From NCBI RefSeq assembly GCF_035046485.1, contig NC_085138.1, forward strand, positions 332,488,421 to 332,552,420: DNA of 64,000 nt, in the 5' to 3' direction. The notes under the pieces were generated by a model. It did not search any database, was not told the origin of the DNA, and was given only the letters and a program-made list of their open reading frames with translations. The DNA comes from Aedes albopictus (taxonomy: Eukaryota; Arthropoda; Insecta; Diptera; Culicidae). How positions within the stretch are numbered: the first letter of the stretch is position 1; the number at the start of each line of letters is the position of its first letter. Position numbers and translations under genes: made by a program. Of the stretch, positions 11,330-22,390 are shown piece by piece.

Positions 11330-11946
11330 TATGATCGGAAACTATCTTTTGCTAAATCAAGATACCTAAAAAGCCGCGATTTGATGTATCGCATGCATGG
11401 GTTTGGTTCACTTTTATATTTGCTTACTTTCGGCGGGGCACCCGGAATAGATTCCGGAACAGTACCGGTAGTTTCTGATGTTGTCTGATCCTATTTTCTT
11501 GCTTTGATGTGTCGCTTTCACGGGTTGGGTTTACTTTCATATATGGTCATTTCTGGCAGGACACCCGGAACCGGTTCCGGATTACTAGAGATTCAGATAT
11601 GTTTTGAGAATATTTTCCTGCTTACTGTTCATAAGGTTATCGAAAAAGCCGCGCTTTGATATGTCGCATGCATGGGTTTAGTTCACTTTTATATTTGGCT
11701 ACTTCTGGCGGGATACCTGGAACCGGTTCCAGATCACTACCGGTTCAAATATGTTATGAGAATATTTTCCTGCTTACTGTTCATCAGGATATCAAAAAAG
11801 CCACAATTTGATATATCGCATGCATGGGTTTGGTTAACTTTTATACTTGGTCACCTCCAGCGGGACAACTGGAACCGGTTCCGGAACACTAACGGTTCCG
11901 ATATGATCTGAGATCTGTTTTCCTGCTTACTGTTGATCAGGTTATC
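10185..11946. repeat. Nested direct duplication spanning MITE and array
   Basis: Block A (10185-10312, starting AATAAATTTTAGTGTTGATA) recurs at 10814-10942. Block B (10313-10809, starting AGATTCCGGAACAG) recurs at 11453-11946. The order is A-B-A'-(right MITE half)-B'. This fits a tandem duplication of A-to-B followed by loss of the MITE half from the first copy, or one template-switch event. The copies appear almost identical, so the event is recent. Confidence 0.7.
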
Positions 11947-12313
11947 AAAAAAGCCGCGGTTTCATATGTTGCAAGCATGGGTTTAGTTCATTTTTATGTT
12001 TGACCACTTCCGGCGGAACACCCGAAACCGGTTCCGGGACATTACCGGTTCAGATATGGTCTGAGACCATTTTCATGGTTACCATTCATCAAGTTATCGA
12101 AAATGCCGTAGTTTGATGTGTCGCATGGATGCGTTTGTAGCGTTTTCATATCTGGCCCCTTCCTGGGGTACCGGGCCGGAACACCTAAATGGCCATAACT
12201 CGGGAACCGCTGGACCGATCCGAACCATTTTCAATAGGAAACAATGGGACCAGATTCCGCGTCGAATGAACCGTTGGTCATTGAAATCGGTTGAGGTTTA
12301 CTGCCAAAAAGTG

Positions 12314-12372
12314 ATGTGAGTTTATTTGTACACACACATACACACACACATACATACATACACACACACAGA
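12314..12372. repeat. (CA)n/(CATA)n microsatellite
   Basis: Runs of ACAC and ACAT repeats lie at the inner edge of the left array element. The same microsatellite, inverted, occurs at the matching place in the copies at 13380 and 48455, so it belongs to the element. Confidence 0.85.
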
Positions 12373-12554
12373 CATCACCTCAATTCGTCGAGCTGAGTCG
12401 ATTGGTATATAACACTTGACCCTTCCGGGGGCTCTATCAAATTTTGGTGTTTGGAGTGAACACATAGCCTTTCGGTACACCTTGGTGTACGAGAAAGGCA
12501 AAAAATCAATTCGCTGTTGATTAGTTAGTCAGAAATTGCAACAAAAACTTAACA

Positions 12555-12632
12555 TCAGTAACAAATTTTGAAAACGACGTATAATCAATGGTGTAGCATT
12601 GATTATACGTCGTTTTCAAAATTTGTTACTGA
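12555..12632. repeat. Perfect 36-bp-arm hairpin
   Basis: Arms of 36 bases, beginning TCAGTAACAAATTTTGAAAA, are exact inverted copies around the six-base loop GTGTAG. It could be a tiny MITE or a small-RNA precursor; no flanking target duplication was identified. Confidence 0.85.
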
Positions 12633-13032
12633 CATGGGATTAAATCTAAATTTCTGGAATAATTTCCAGAATTTCTGAGAGAAATAACACTATAAAAATT
12701 CTATTACTTTAATTTTATTTTCCAAAAATACATTACCGTATTTTGGAGAAGTTATGTACTACAAACGTTATTAAACAGTTAAGTTATGTTTTTTGTGCCT
12801 ACATTTTATCGATTTATGTCCGAGTTATTTTATTTATTTAATTTATGACAGAATTTACAGACTGATGACCTGCTGCTGTTATCGGTCGACAGGCTCCGGG
12901 ATACTGCAAAGTTTGACCCTGAAGAAGATGGTAGGGTTTACGAAAGATTTCCTGTAACCAGACCTCAACCGGGATGACACAGATGGCTGACATTTAATTG
13001 CTAACTTCTTTTCGACTGTTGTATTGATACTT

Positions 13033-13218
13033 TAGGAGGATGGCTTTCCAGTCTTTACAAAGAATTAAAATACTGCTATTTTATCTTGTCCGACGTTTCG
13101 GTCCGTTCGGGACCTTCTTCTGGGACTCGAGAAGAAGATCTCAAACGGACCGAAACGTCGGACAAGATAAAATAGCAGTATTTTAATTCTTTGTAAAGAC
13201 TGGAAAGTCATCCTCCTA
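13033..13218. repeat. Long hairpin containing CCGACGTTTCGG
   Basis: About 80-base arms, starting TAGGAGGAT and ending ATCCTCCTA, are nearly perfect inverted copies with one mismatch seen (GGCTTTCC against GGAAAGTC). Each arm carries GTCCGACGTTTCGGTCCGTT or its complement. The loop is about 25 bases. A related motif lies near 8498. Confidence 0.85.
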
Positions 13219-13379
13219 GACATTTAATTGGGCCATACTTACACACCATTTTTGCCTTTCTCGTACACCAAGGTGTACCGAAAGGCCATATGTTCACTCC
13301 AAAAACGAAAATTTGATAGAGCCTCCGGAGAGGTCAAGTCTTATATACCAATCGACTCAGCTCGACGAATTGAGGTGAT

Positions 13380-13440
13380 GTCTGTGTGTGTGTATGTGTG
13401 TGTGTGTATGTGTGTGTGTGTGTGTATGTGTGTGTACAAA
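13380..13440. repeat. (TG)n/(TGTA)n microsatellite
   Basis: TGTGTGTGTA-type repeats follow the conserved CTCAGCTCGACGAATTGAGG box at the inner end of the right array element, mirroring 12314-12372. Confidence 0.85.
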
Positions 13441-14536
13441 AAAACTCACATCACTTTTTGGCAGTAAACCTCAACCGATTTTATTGACCGACGGTTCATT
13501 CGACGCGGAATCTGGTCCCATTGTTTCCTATTGAAAATGGTTCAGATCGGTCCAGCCGTTCCGGAGTTATGGCCATTTAGGTGTTCCGGACCGGTAACCC
13601 AGGAAGGGGCCAGATATGAAAACGCTACAAACCCATCCATGCGGCACATCAAACTTCGGCATTTTCGATAACTTGATGAATGGTAAGCAGAAAAATAGTC
13701 TCAGACCATTTCTGAACCGGTAGTGTCCCGGAACCGGTTCTGGGTGTCCCGCCGGAAGTGACCAAACATAAAAGTGAACTAAACCCATGCATGCGACATA
13801 TCAAACCGCGGCTTTTTCGATAACGTGGTGAACAGTAAGCAGGAAAACATTCTCAGACCATATCGGAACCGGTACTGTTCCGGAACCGGTTGCAAATGTC
13901 CCGCCGGAGGTGGCCAAGTATTAAAGTTAACCAAACCCATGCATGCGACATATCAAATAGTGTCTTTTTTGATATCCTGATGAACAGTAAGCAGGATAAT
14001 ATTCTCAGATCATATCTGAACCGGTTGTGTCCCGGAACCGGTTCCGGGTGTCCCGTCGGAAGTGGGCAAATATAAAATTGAAATAAAACCATGCATGTGA
14101 CATATCAAACAAAAGCTTTTTCGATAACCTGATGAACAGTAAGCAGGAAAGCATTCTCAGACCATATCGGAACCGGTTCCAGATGTTCCGCCGGAGGTGG
14201 CATAGTATAAAAGTTAATTAAACCCATGCAAGGGACATATCAAACCGTGGCTTTTTTGATATCCTGATGAACAGTAAGCAGGAAAATATTTTCAGAACAT
14301 ATCTGAATCGGTTGTGATCCAGAACCGGTTCCGGGTGTCCCGCCGGAAATGGCCAAATATAAAAGGGAACCAAACCCATGCAAGCGACACATCAAATCGC
14401 GGATTTTAAGGTATCTTGATTTAACAAAACAAAAGTTTCCGGCCATATTGGGGACAACCGGTAGTGTTCCGCAACCGATTACGGTTGCCCTATCGGAAGT
14501 GGTCAAATGTAAAGGAGAACCAAACCCATAAATTTG

Positions 14537-15887
14537 CGTTGCGTTGCGTTGCGTTGCGTGGTAACGGAGTAATTCGTAGATTGCATACTGAAAGTTGTCA
14601 TGTTAAAACTTTAATACTCTTATTCTAATTGCTTATGGAATGCTATATGGGAAGGAACAGCTATCCAACTAGAGGTTGAAGTAAAAAAGACATCAGAACT
14701 TCCATTGCCGGCCACGCCCATCTTCTCCGTTACGAGGATAGGAAAGGATGTGATGATATGACACCTACTTTACAAGAGGTCAGCGACTCACCGGCACTCC
14801 CATAGGTGTCAAGGAGCTGGATATTTGGATTGGGGTCATTTGGGAATCACTATAAGCGAGTGATGCGACAAGATGCAGATTGTGTAAGTGTAATTGGGTA
14901 GATCATGTAGATGTGTTGGTGTGAGTGTAAGTGTTAAGTACATTTAAGCACCAACGTTGGGAGTGACATAGCTAAGAAATTTTGTCACTCCATGGGCCTT
15001 TATGATTCCGGGATGGGGCACAGGCATTTACACTGTGTCCTGGCTAACAAGCCTAGGCTTAACCGCCATTGATCGGTCTCTGAAACGATAAAAAACACGT
15101 TATGTGGATGGGAGAGGATAGTAGGGAAGGGATAACTATTTATCGAGATGCCAGCGACTCACCGACGCTCTCGAAAAAATAGAAAGGAAATAGGATTTTG
15201 ATACAGGAATGGTCAGGAATTCAGTATGATTAGTACATGTAAATAATTAAGACACATAAACATGATTATAATCTACTAATATAACCATAATTTCAAATGC
15301 ATATTAGCATTAAGGAAACCAATAACCCTCCTCCCATAAATATAGAGAAAGACAAATAAATCAATCAATCGTGACGTACTTATTGGATAACCCCTAAATT
15401 AAAAAAACGAAATGATATTCAGTGGGACCATAAAAAACCTTTAAAGGGCTTATCCAATGATAAACCGAACCCACCCGGTTCAAAAACCATCAGCTAAACG
15501 TTAGGATATTAAAGAAAATCATTAATGCTTAAAAGGATAGATCTCACCCGACAATCCTGCGTAGAGCTTAATTTATTCCGCCAACAACAGTAGACCTTGG
15601 ATCAGATAGCGTTTGTGATGTATTTGAGGCACTTTTTTGTTTTTTATTTGTTCTAGTCTCATTTCAAGATCTAAAACTAATTATGGCCATCGTAGTAAAC
15701 TGGTTTAAAAATTGAATTCGATCTCATGTTACGTCCACCGCACAACATTGTAGTAAGTTGCTATGTTAACACTTATCGTAGACTGACTTCAACGAAAACC
15801 CGTAAATCACACGTATTCCATTCCGCTTTTTTTCCATATTTTCACTAAAACCATGCCGACGGGAACGCGAAAAAACGTCAAGAGAAT
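14537..15887 (-). mobile_element. 1.35-kb retroelement insertion, 16-bp target duplication
   Basis: The insertion splits a 152-bp unit and is flanked by exact copies of CAAACCCATAAATTTG (14521-14536 and 15888-15903). Its left end is five GCGTT pentamers, which on the minus strand would be a CGCAA repeat tail, as many mosquito non-LTR elements or SINEs end in short tandem repeats. The interior has no coding sequence and contains two related segments (CAGCGACTCACCGGCACTC near 14784 and CAGCGACTCACCGACGCTC near 15152). I do not recognise the family; it may be the 3' untranslated part of a LINE. Confidence 0.7.
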
Positions 15888-16775
15888 CAAACCCATAAAT
15901 TTGACACATTTAATGACTTTTTAGGTAAGCTGATGAACGGTTAACAAAAAAATCATAGACCATACTTTGGAAAACCAATAGTGAAACCGGTTCCAGGTGC
16001 CCCGACGGAAGTGGTCAAATGTAGAAAAAAAAAACAAACTCATTCACGCAGCACACTAAATAACGGCTTCTTCGATAACGCGAAGAACGGTCAGCCAGTA
16101 GTGTTCCGGAACCAGATTCGAGTGCTTCGCCGGAACTGGCGAAATGCACGAATGAACCAAACCCATACATGCATTACATCAATTTGCGACTTTTTAGGAG
16201 AACTGATTAATAGTTTGCATGAAACTAGTCTAAGACCACATCAGGGACAATCGGTAAGTGGTAAAATGTGAACCGAAAGTTGTAAATGTGAAATTGAATC
16301 AAATCCATGCGTATCGTACCATAAAACCACGCTGATTCGACAATGATTGCTGTCAAATTACCTGTGTAAACTTTCAATTCGATAAACTAACTCTATTTTA
16401 GTTTTGTTTAGATTGTATGATTTGTTTTTGAACACAAATCTTACAGATATTGTGGTGGTACGAATGGATAGCTTGTACATTTTACGATTGTTGGTTTCCG
16501 AGGTTCACTGCGGTTGATCACCAAACGGATCAGGTGTCGGAATGCACCAAATTAGAACTTTTGGAAGTAGCAGCTGCACGAGGAGCCACTGCGGGTGTAA
16601 GTAACATCACAATATCTTATCATTCGTATTTACAGTGTATTACACTGAGACATTTGATCATTTTTTTAATTCAACAAATTTCGAATGAGCGGGGTACAAG
16701 TTAAAAAGTGTCTTATTAAAGAGTGATGAATACGCGGGGTTTGACAGTACATCAAATAGCAGCTTTTTTGATAAC

Positions 16776-17031
16776 TTCTTCTTCTTATTTATAGCTCGAC
16801 GTTCGCATTGGCCTGCTTCTCTTCTACTTAGTGTTCTTTAGAGCACTTCCACAGTTAATAATTGAAGGGTTTTCTTTGCCCGCCATTGCATGAATTTGTA
16901 TATTGTGAGACAAGTTCAATGACACACTATGCTCAGGAAGTCGAGAAAATGTTCCCGACCGGAACGGGAATCAAACCCGCCGTTTCCGGATTGGCGATTC
17001 ATAGCCTTAACCACTAGGCCAACTGGAGACC
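16776..17031 (-). mobile_element. tRNA-derived SINE, (GAA)n tail
   Basis: On the minus strand it starts GGGTCTCCAGTTGGCCTAG, with a tRNA-like A box (TAGTGGTTAAGGC) and B box (GGGTTTGATTCCC), and ends in AAGAAGAAG. It is flanked by the 13-base duplication CTTTTTTGATAAC (16763-16775, 17032-17044). A close copy is at 40909. The tail and body style could fit the Gecko-type SINEs of Aedes, but I cannot confirm the name. Confidence 0.85.
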
Positions 17032-18049
17032 CTTTTTTGATAACACGATGATCGATTCGCAAGAACATAGCCTCAGACCATATTTTAGACAACCGGTAGT
17101 GTCCCGAAACTAGTTCTGGGTGTCCCACTGGAAGTAGTCAAATGTAAAAGTGATTTGTACCCATGCATAAGATAAATCAAATCGTGGTTTTTTTAGGTAA
17201 CCTAATGTACGTTAGCAATGATATTGCCTCAGACTATATTTGGGAGACCCGGTGGTGCTCCAGAACCTGTTCCGGAAAGTAACCAAATGTACCATGCGAC
17301 ACGTCACATCACGGCTTTTTTAATAACCTGAGGAACGGTTAACTAGAAAATAGGCTCATACCACATTAGAGATAGGGTAGGGTTGCACAACCAGCGTTTG
17401 ATGCTTCGCCGGAACTGTGAGTGTAAATAAAATCAATGCAAGCGATAAATATGTGTGAGAGAACAAAATCTTGACATATTAAACCCACATACAAACAGAC
17501 GTCTCACTATACTCACTACGCTCTTGTTTTTAACGGTCAATAAAATATAACCTAGAATGTGCAGAAAAAACTTTATCGAAGACCGCAAAGTGATCTGTGA
17601 ATGTGTAAAAAGTTATATCTTAGCTTGTTAGTATCGTCTTGATATTGATCAACTCCCAATGTTAGTGAAGGTACTCAAGCAGTCAACCCATGTAACATGT
17701 TTTAGTCAAATACACTAAAAGAGGTTCTTAGAACCACCATAAAACCAAAATAAAAGATATAAGGTTTTATGTCAGTTTTCAAAACCTGTACAAGACTTAT
17801 TGATCATCAAAATGTTACTTGGGAACTGAGAAATCTGATATTATTCAGCTCTGCTTTTACGCTGAACACAACCTCGGAGTATGTGCCATCAATAAGTTTT
17901 AAGTCAATTCAATGATGGCTTGGATAAAATGCTTGCTTTTCTAAAAAAATATCAGGATTCAGGAACACTTTGACTAACGTCGACGGAAAGATCGTGAGAA
18001 CATATACGACGAGAAAGGCACTATCACCTCTAGGTGGATTAATTTGGGT

Positions 18050-18290
18050 TTTTTTTTTAATGCTTCCAGCACAAAAAAATCAGCAAAATAAATTGCTGAT
18101 TTTCCGCAAATTTTTTGCTGAGTTTCAGCACAACGTTGCTGATCAACTCTCAAAATTGCTGGATGGTTCAGCAAGCTGCAAAAAAATTGCTGATACTCAG
18201 TAAATTCGTATTGCTGAATGAAATCAGCACAAAAAAATCAGCAAAACTTGCTGAATGCCAGCAAACAAAATTTGCAGTGTAGGCAAATCT
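18050..18290. repeat. TTGCTGA / TCAGCAA motif cluster
   Basis: About fifteen copies of TGCTGA or TCAGCA occur on both strands, with CAGCACAAAAAAATCAGCAA present twice (near 18068 and 18226). It abuts the right end of the 10.7-kb composite. It is probably a MITE with subterminal repeats. Confidence 0.55.
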
Positions 18291-18344
18291 ATCAGGTATT
18301 ATCTTACCAACTAACAAGATCGAAATAGTTAGCCAATGATATTA

Positions 18345-18507
18345 GGGAACGTCCATAAATTACGTCACGCTTTAAGGGGGAGGGGGGTTCAGCAAAGCGT
18401 GACAACTCATACAAAAATTTCAGAGGTCCCATACAAAAAGTGTGACATAAGGGGGAGGGGGGTTGAAAATGGTCGATTTTTGCGTGACGTAATTTATGGA
18501 CGTTCCC
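18345..18507. mobile_element. 163-bp MITE, TTA duplication
   Basis: The ends GGGAACGTCCATAAATTACG and its inverse CGTAATTTATGGACGTTCCC are exact and extend to GTCACGC. TTA flanks both sides. The interior has two AAGGGGGAGGGGGGTT segments. It belongs with the copies at 21199 and, more distantly, 33852. A 3-base site suggests a PIF/Harbinger-like mobiliser. Confidence 0.85.
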
Positions 18508-18510
18508 TTA

Positions 18511-20057
18511 CTAAGATCCCAGCAATAACACAGGGTTGTCGTTGCTAGTGAAAAGACTTAAAAGAAGTTCGCGATTTTTTTCTGAATCTATAATTACATC
18601 AATCACTGAACGATTGCATTGTCTAAATGATTATGTTTAATTTTGAAACAAATTTTAAGATGATTCTTATACCGATTGCATCCATAACATCCATAGTTCT
18701 GACTAGATGAAAACACTATTTATTCCCGGTCTATATCCTCATCTAGTGGTACGAGCTTTGTATTCGCATTCAATCCTACCAAATCTAAAGCAGCTCATCA
18801 CGTCTATCCAAACCACTTGACACTATTGCATTTCATCGTTTTCGTCCTCCTGGGGGATACGAATCTCCCTCTGGCAAGTATCATTTATCATTTGTAATGG
18901 TATCGTATTTATTCAACCGGAGTGATGCAATTTCAGCTCGACCGACGACCGAGTCCGGAATGACACCACCAGCAGCAGAGATGAGGGCGTTCTTCCAAGG
19001 GCAACCAAACCAACCACTTCTAACCACCATCAGTCGAGGCTCTCCGGAAAAATCCTGAGTGGAAATTCAAACGAGCTGTGCTCTGTCCAGAATGATCCGT
19101 CCGGTGGCTGGCAATGACTTCTCTTCTTCAAACTGTCCTTTACACAGGTGGATATTGCTCCATAAATGTGCAATATCTGCCTCTGTTCACTTATTGCAGC
19201 AACCTGTGCCGGTCGTAGATTTGCAGCCAGGTGATTGTGAGGCAAACCGCATTCTATTATCCTCTTTTTAACGCCATCTCAGTTTTTGTCCCATCGTCCG
19301 GTCGTTGTCAGTCCCGTGGTGTATAATGCAAACGCAGCAGCAAAGATACCGTGGTCTGACGAATGCTCACAAGAGGGATTTTCTGGATATTTTCTTTTGC
19401 CTCCTTCCAGCCCTATCGCTGTACAGAACGCTAGTTGCGTGCCCGGGTCCACCTGAATGAAACTTCGGAAAATATTCAAATTCATTTCCGTGACGTGTGA
19501 CAAGTCCAAGGCCGAAAAGCTGCCTGACTGATAAGCATCGTTGATTTGTGGCATTCAAATGGACGGTATTGTTGTTTGGCTGCTCTGCAATTGGGGAACG
19601 TCGTCGTACGTCCGACCGAGCTGGACGGAAGCACCATCCAGATGAGTACAATGTGCTGAGTCGTACCTGTGGACGCTGGTTTCACCTCACCAGAGGGAAC
19701 CTATCTGGGCAGTCTACTTTTGGTGATGGTGTGGCCACGATGAATCGGATAAACGTGCTTTGGATTTGGACGAGATTCGGGAGGAATAATTCACAATGAA
19801 TTTATTGCTGTGACCAAAGCAGGAACGTACCGTCATTGGACAATCGGTTTAGGTTTGTTCGGCATGGAACTACGCAACTGAAAGGAGTTTTATTGGTGCG
19901 CTTAGGCTACATGTGAAAAATGTACGGTTTGAACGATTTCTTTTTCATCAATATTTATGAGCTTTCAACTAAAAGCAAAGTGTTTGTTTTGCAACAATTT
20001 AGTTTCCATACGGATTTATATTCCATTGATCAGGGTACTCGAAAATATGTAAACAAA
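18511..20057. other. Apparently unique sequence, no gene supported
   Basis: Short frames overlap on both strands at 19030-19800, but none resembles a known family and none shows clear exon borders. GC is higher (18900-19800) than in the neighbouring repeats, so conserved noncoding or intronic DNA is possible. Confidence 0.4.
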
Positions 20058-20059
20058 TA

Positions 20060-22016
20060 GGGTAATTCGCCAATTGGTGAACGGTTAGTACTGGCATTTT
20101 TGTTTTCGTTTGTTTTTCCGTGCATAATTCCACCTTAGTTGAAAAATACCCAGTGAACGTCTAGATCTACTTATTCCTTATACTGCCCATTGGATTTGTA
20201 TTCCCTTAAATTCCATTTTCTAAGAGAAAATAGAACATTCGTATGGGAAGCCTGTAACCCAAATGTTGAACGCTTCCTTAAGCTTGGTCATCCTAATGTT
20301 GGACGGTTCTCGCTAATTGTTGAACGGTTGAACAGTTTGTTCGTAATTGATGACGTATAATCCGACATAAACCTATTGAACCAACCATAGCCTAATTGAT
20401 TAATTAATCATTCATTATTCATTAGTTATTTGCTTTCATTAACTGATCATTTGCATCATCATGAGCAAGACTCAAGCTAGGATGGTAGCTACCTACATAC
20501 GGTACATTTAAATTATTGCATCATCATATGTGACATGCGCGAAAGCGAAATAAACAAATCATACGCGGTAGTTGGTCAGCGGGTGACCTAGTTTGCTTCA
20601 GCAGGTCTCTACCTGTTCTAGTTGGCATACGGTAAGCCAAAAAGAATACATAACTACCGGAGTATAACATAATAAAACATGTGACTCATATAAGGAAGCA
20701 TTCTAGCCGCTTCCAATTAGATACTAAGTAAGAGACGCGAGCTTTCTCTCTCGCGCTTTTCGAAGTACTAGAATGTTGGTACTTTAGTAAAGAGAGCGAG
20801 AGCGGAGAATGTGACGCTAGGCGCTTAAGTTAAGTTAAGTGGGGGGAGAAAAAATAACCAAAAAATTGTAATTATATATAAGGTTTAAAATTTGAATAAA
20901 ATGTTGAGTTGTAGTTTTAACAGGGAAGGTTTTAGTCGTCTTTTTAGTCGGATGACAAATTCGCCTTGACCACTCGGGTCAACACGTGCACTATCATTCA
21001 ACTGTTTTTATTGTGGGCACTAAATCCAACATAGACTCAACAGTTATCCGATGTGGGTCCAACAGTGGTCCAACATTTGATAAAATTTGACCCGACTTTG
21101 ACCCGACATCCGATAAATTTTCACTCTGGCGGATTTTTTTCCGGGTTTTTCGTGTTTTGTGCCCAGTTAGTCATTTGGGTGACAATTCATTCAAATGAGG
21201 GAGCATCCATAAATTACGTCACGAAAAAATATTCATTTTAAAGACCCCACCTCCCCCTATGTCACACTTTTTGTATAAGACCCCTGAAATTTTTGTATGG
21301 ATCGTCACACTTTGCTGAGCCCTCCCCTCCCCTCCCCCATCAAAGCGTGACGTAATTTATGGACGTTCCCATTTGAAGAAAACTCTAGTGAACTGAAATC
21401 GTTTTAAACATAACCAAATGCAAAAAAATGGCTAAAAAGATTTGACTAGAAGCGAAAACGACTGAAGAAAGGAAACGCCTTTGCAAGCCCCTGAAACACT
21501 CGTGGAAACCCATGGGACCCACTCAGCCCCCTTGAACACCCCTGTAACGACCCTAAACTCCTTTGAAAACCCGTGGATCGCTCTTGATAAAAGTAAAGTG
21601 AAAAAATAATCTGGCAGTCATGCTAAATATTTTTTTCAAATGAAATTACAATGAAAATGTGATATAAACAATGTCAAACTGTTAAAGACATCCTTCCAGT
21701 TCTTGTAACTATGGTGGGACTTTGATATTTGTGGTCGATTTGCCAGCAAAGCTTATTTCGTAAAAGCAATTTCTTAAAATTAATCTTAAGAGTTGTGCAG
21801 TTTTCGTGTCATCAGCGGTACACAATTTTCAATCGATATTTTTGACGTAAAATATGTATAATTTTGTAACTTCATTGGAGCAATATCATGACACACATGT
21901 ATACGCATCTACATCATACATTTACGTTGTTGGAAAATTACTTAAGTTAAATTTATTATAACCTTTTCAAAAACTGTTCAACATTTGGGTAGTGTTCAAT
22001 AATTGACGAATTACCC
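20060..22016. mobile_element. 1.96-kb TIR element, TA duplication
   Basis: The left end GGGTAATTCGCCAATTGGTG and right end (inverse reading GGGTAATTCGTCAATTATTG) are inverted and flanked by TA. Motifs such as GTTGAACGGTT and TGTTCAACATTTGGG recur near both ends. The middle (about 20520-20950) has a stretch with CTCGCGCTTTTC, GAGAGCGAGAGCGG, a TATATATAAGG and an AATAAAATG signal that could be a solo LTR. A MITE (21199-21370) is nested inside. No transposase is seen. A left-end remnant of the family is at 53893. Confidence 0.75.
21199..21370. mobile_element. MITE related to the 18345 copy
   Basis: GGGAGCATCCATAAATTACG and its inverse CGTAATTTATGGACGTTCCC bound a segment with CCCCTCCC tracts and the TTTTGTATGGA box shared with the 18345 copy, in inverted arrangement. 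The flanking 3-base duplication is not clear here. Confidence 0.8.
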
Positions 22017-22186
22017 TATCTGCAGGAACATCCTTGCTTATTTCGCTCATTTCGTTGCGCGTAGCAGCCTTAGGTAAACCTTGCAACATAGTATACGTCG
22101 ACGAAGATCATCTCAAGAATTATCAGTATGTTGAACAGGAAATGCGAAACTAATTATCTTGTATGTCGAGTTTAGTAAGACAAACC

Positions 22187-22390
22187 CTATGCTAGCATAC
22201 TCTTTATTGGAATTTGATGGAGCGGTTGATGTAGCCTCTCGCTTCCGCGCTTGGAATTCGACCATGATCTCACCTTTCCAGTGTCCTTGTTATTTTTCAG
22301 TTCCTTTAGGGTCTTGTTGTTTACCTCACCTGGTGTTGCTGGTTCCTCTGCTTGACCATCATTAACCTCCATCAACCTGTCAACGCTCAT
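22187..22390 (-). pseudogene. RTE-like RT amino-terminal remnant
   Basis: The minus strand reads KELKNNKDTGK followed by SERLHQPLHQI, matching the style of the start of the RTE-clade reverse transcriptase (KELKNNKAAGKD... SE.LHQ.LH.I). Only about 60 residues remain. It lies just outside the 20060-22016 element and is not part of the four larger RTE copies. Confidence 0.55.

Larger units (their letters stand above)
9330..12160 (+). repeat. ~152-bp repeat array, left copy
   Basis: A unit of about 152 bases recurs. Each unit carries GCATGCATGGGTTT, a TTTTATATTTGG stretch, GGAACCGGTTCCGG and TTTTCCTGCTTACTGTTCATCAGG. Clear units start near 10529, 10681, 11665 and 11817, with more diverged ones from 9360. 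The array is interrupted by the foldback element at 9779-11329. The same 79-residue spurious frame appears at 10535 and 11672 because the repeat segment is duplicated exactly. No real gene is implied. Confidence 0.75.
12500..13245. other. Unique centre between head-to-head elements
   Basis: This spacer holds no gene. It contains two long hairpins (12555-12632 and 13033-13218) and otherwise AT-rich sequence. TTTATTTATTTAATTTATGACAG near 12830 and an EcoRI-free unique stretch at 12840-13000 show no recognisable feature. Confidence 0.5.
13560..17420 (-). repeat. ~152-bp repeat array, right copy, interrupted
   Basis: The same unit as the left array in the opposite orientation: GATGAACAGTAAGCAGG, GGAACCGGTTCC, GTCCCGCCGGAAGTGG and CCCATGCATGCGACATATC recur about every 152 bases from 13560 to 14520 and, more diverged, from 15904 to 17420. 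It is split by a retroelement at 14537-15887 and a SINE at 16776-17031. 16270-16760 has only weak unit similarity. Frames here are spurious. Confidence 0.75.
7393..18048. mobile_element. 10.7-kb inverted composite of two long array-bearing elements
   Basis: The left end reads CCCAAATTAATCCACCTAG and the right end CTAGGTGGATTAATTTGGG. Inverted similarity continues inward for about 300 bases (7393-7720 against 17585-18048, the right arm holding an extra ~135 bases near 17695-17830). It includes GCCTTTCTCG, GATCTTTCCG and the box around CTTTGCGG. The inner boundaries are the inverted pair ...GTACGAGAAAGGC (12497) and GCCTTTCTCGTAC... (13252). This fits two copies, 7393-12500 and 13245-18048, head to head around a 745-base centre. 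A third copy lies at 48326-51703. No transposase is visible. Confidence 0.65.

Noticed and set aside
10535..11911. Two identical 79-codon frames (MGLVHFYIW...)
   Set aside because: They are exact copies because the 152-bp array segment is duplicated; related frames occur in both orientations in the other arrays.
19030..19800. Host exon cluster
   Set aside because: Overlapping short frames on both strands, no recognised family and no consistent splice sites.
20520..20950. Solo LTR inside the 20060 TIR element
   Set aside because: TATA-like and AATAAA signals and a GAGAGCGAG stretch suggest it, but I could not define TG...CA ends or a 5-base duplication.
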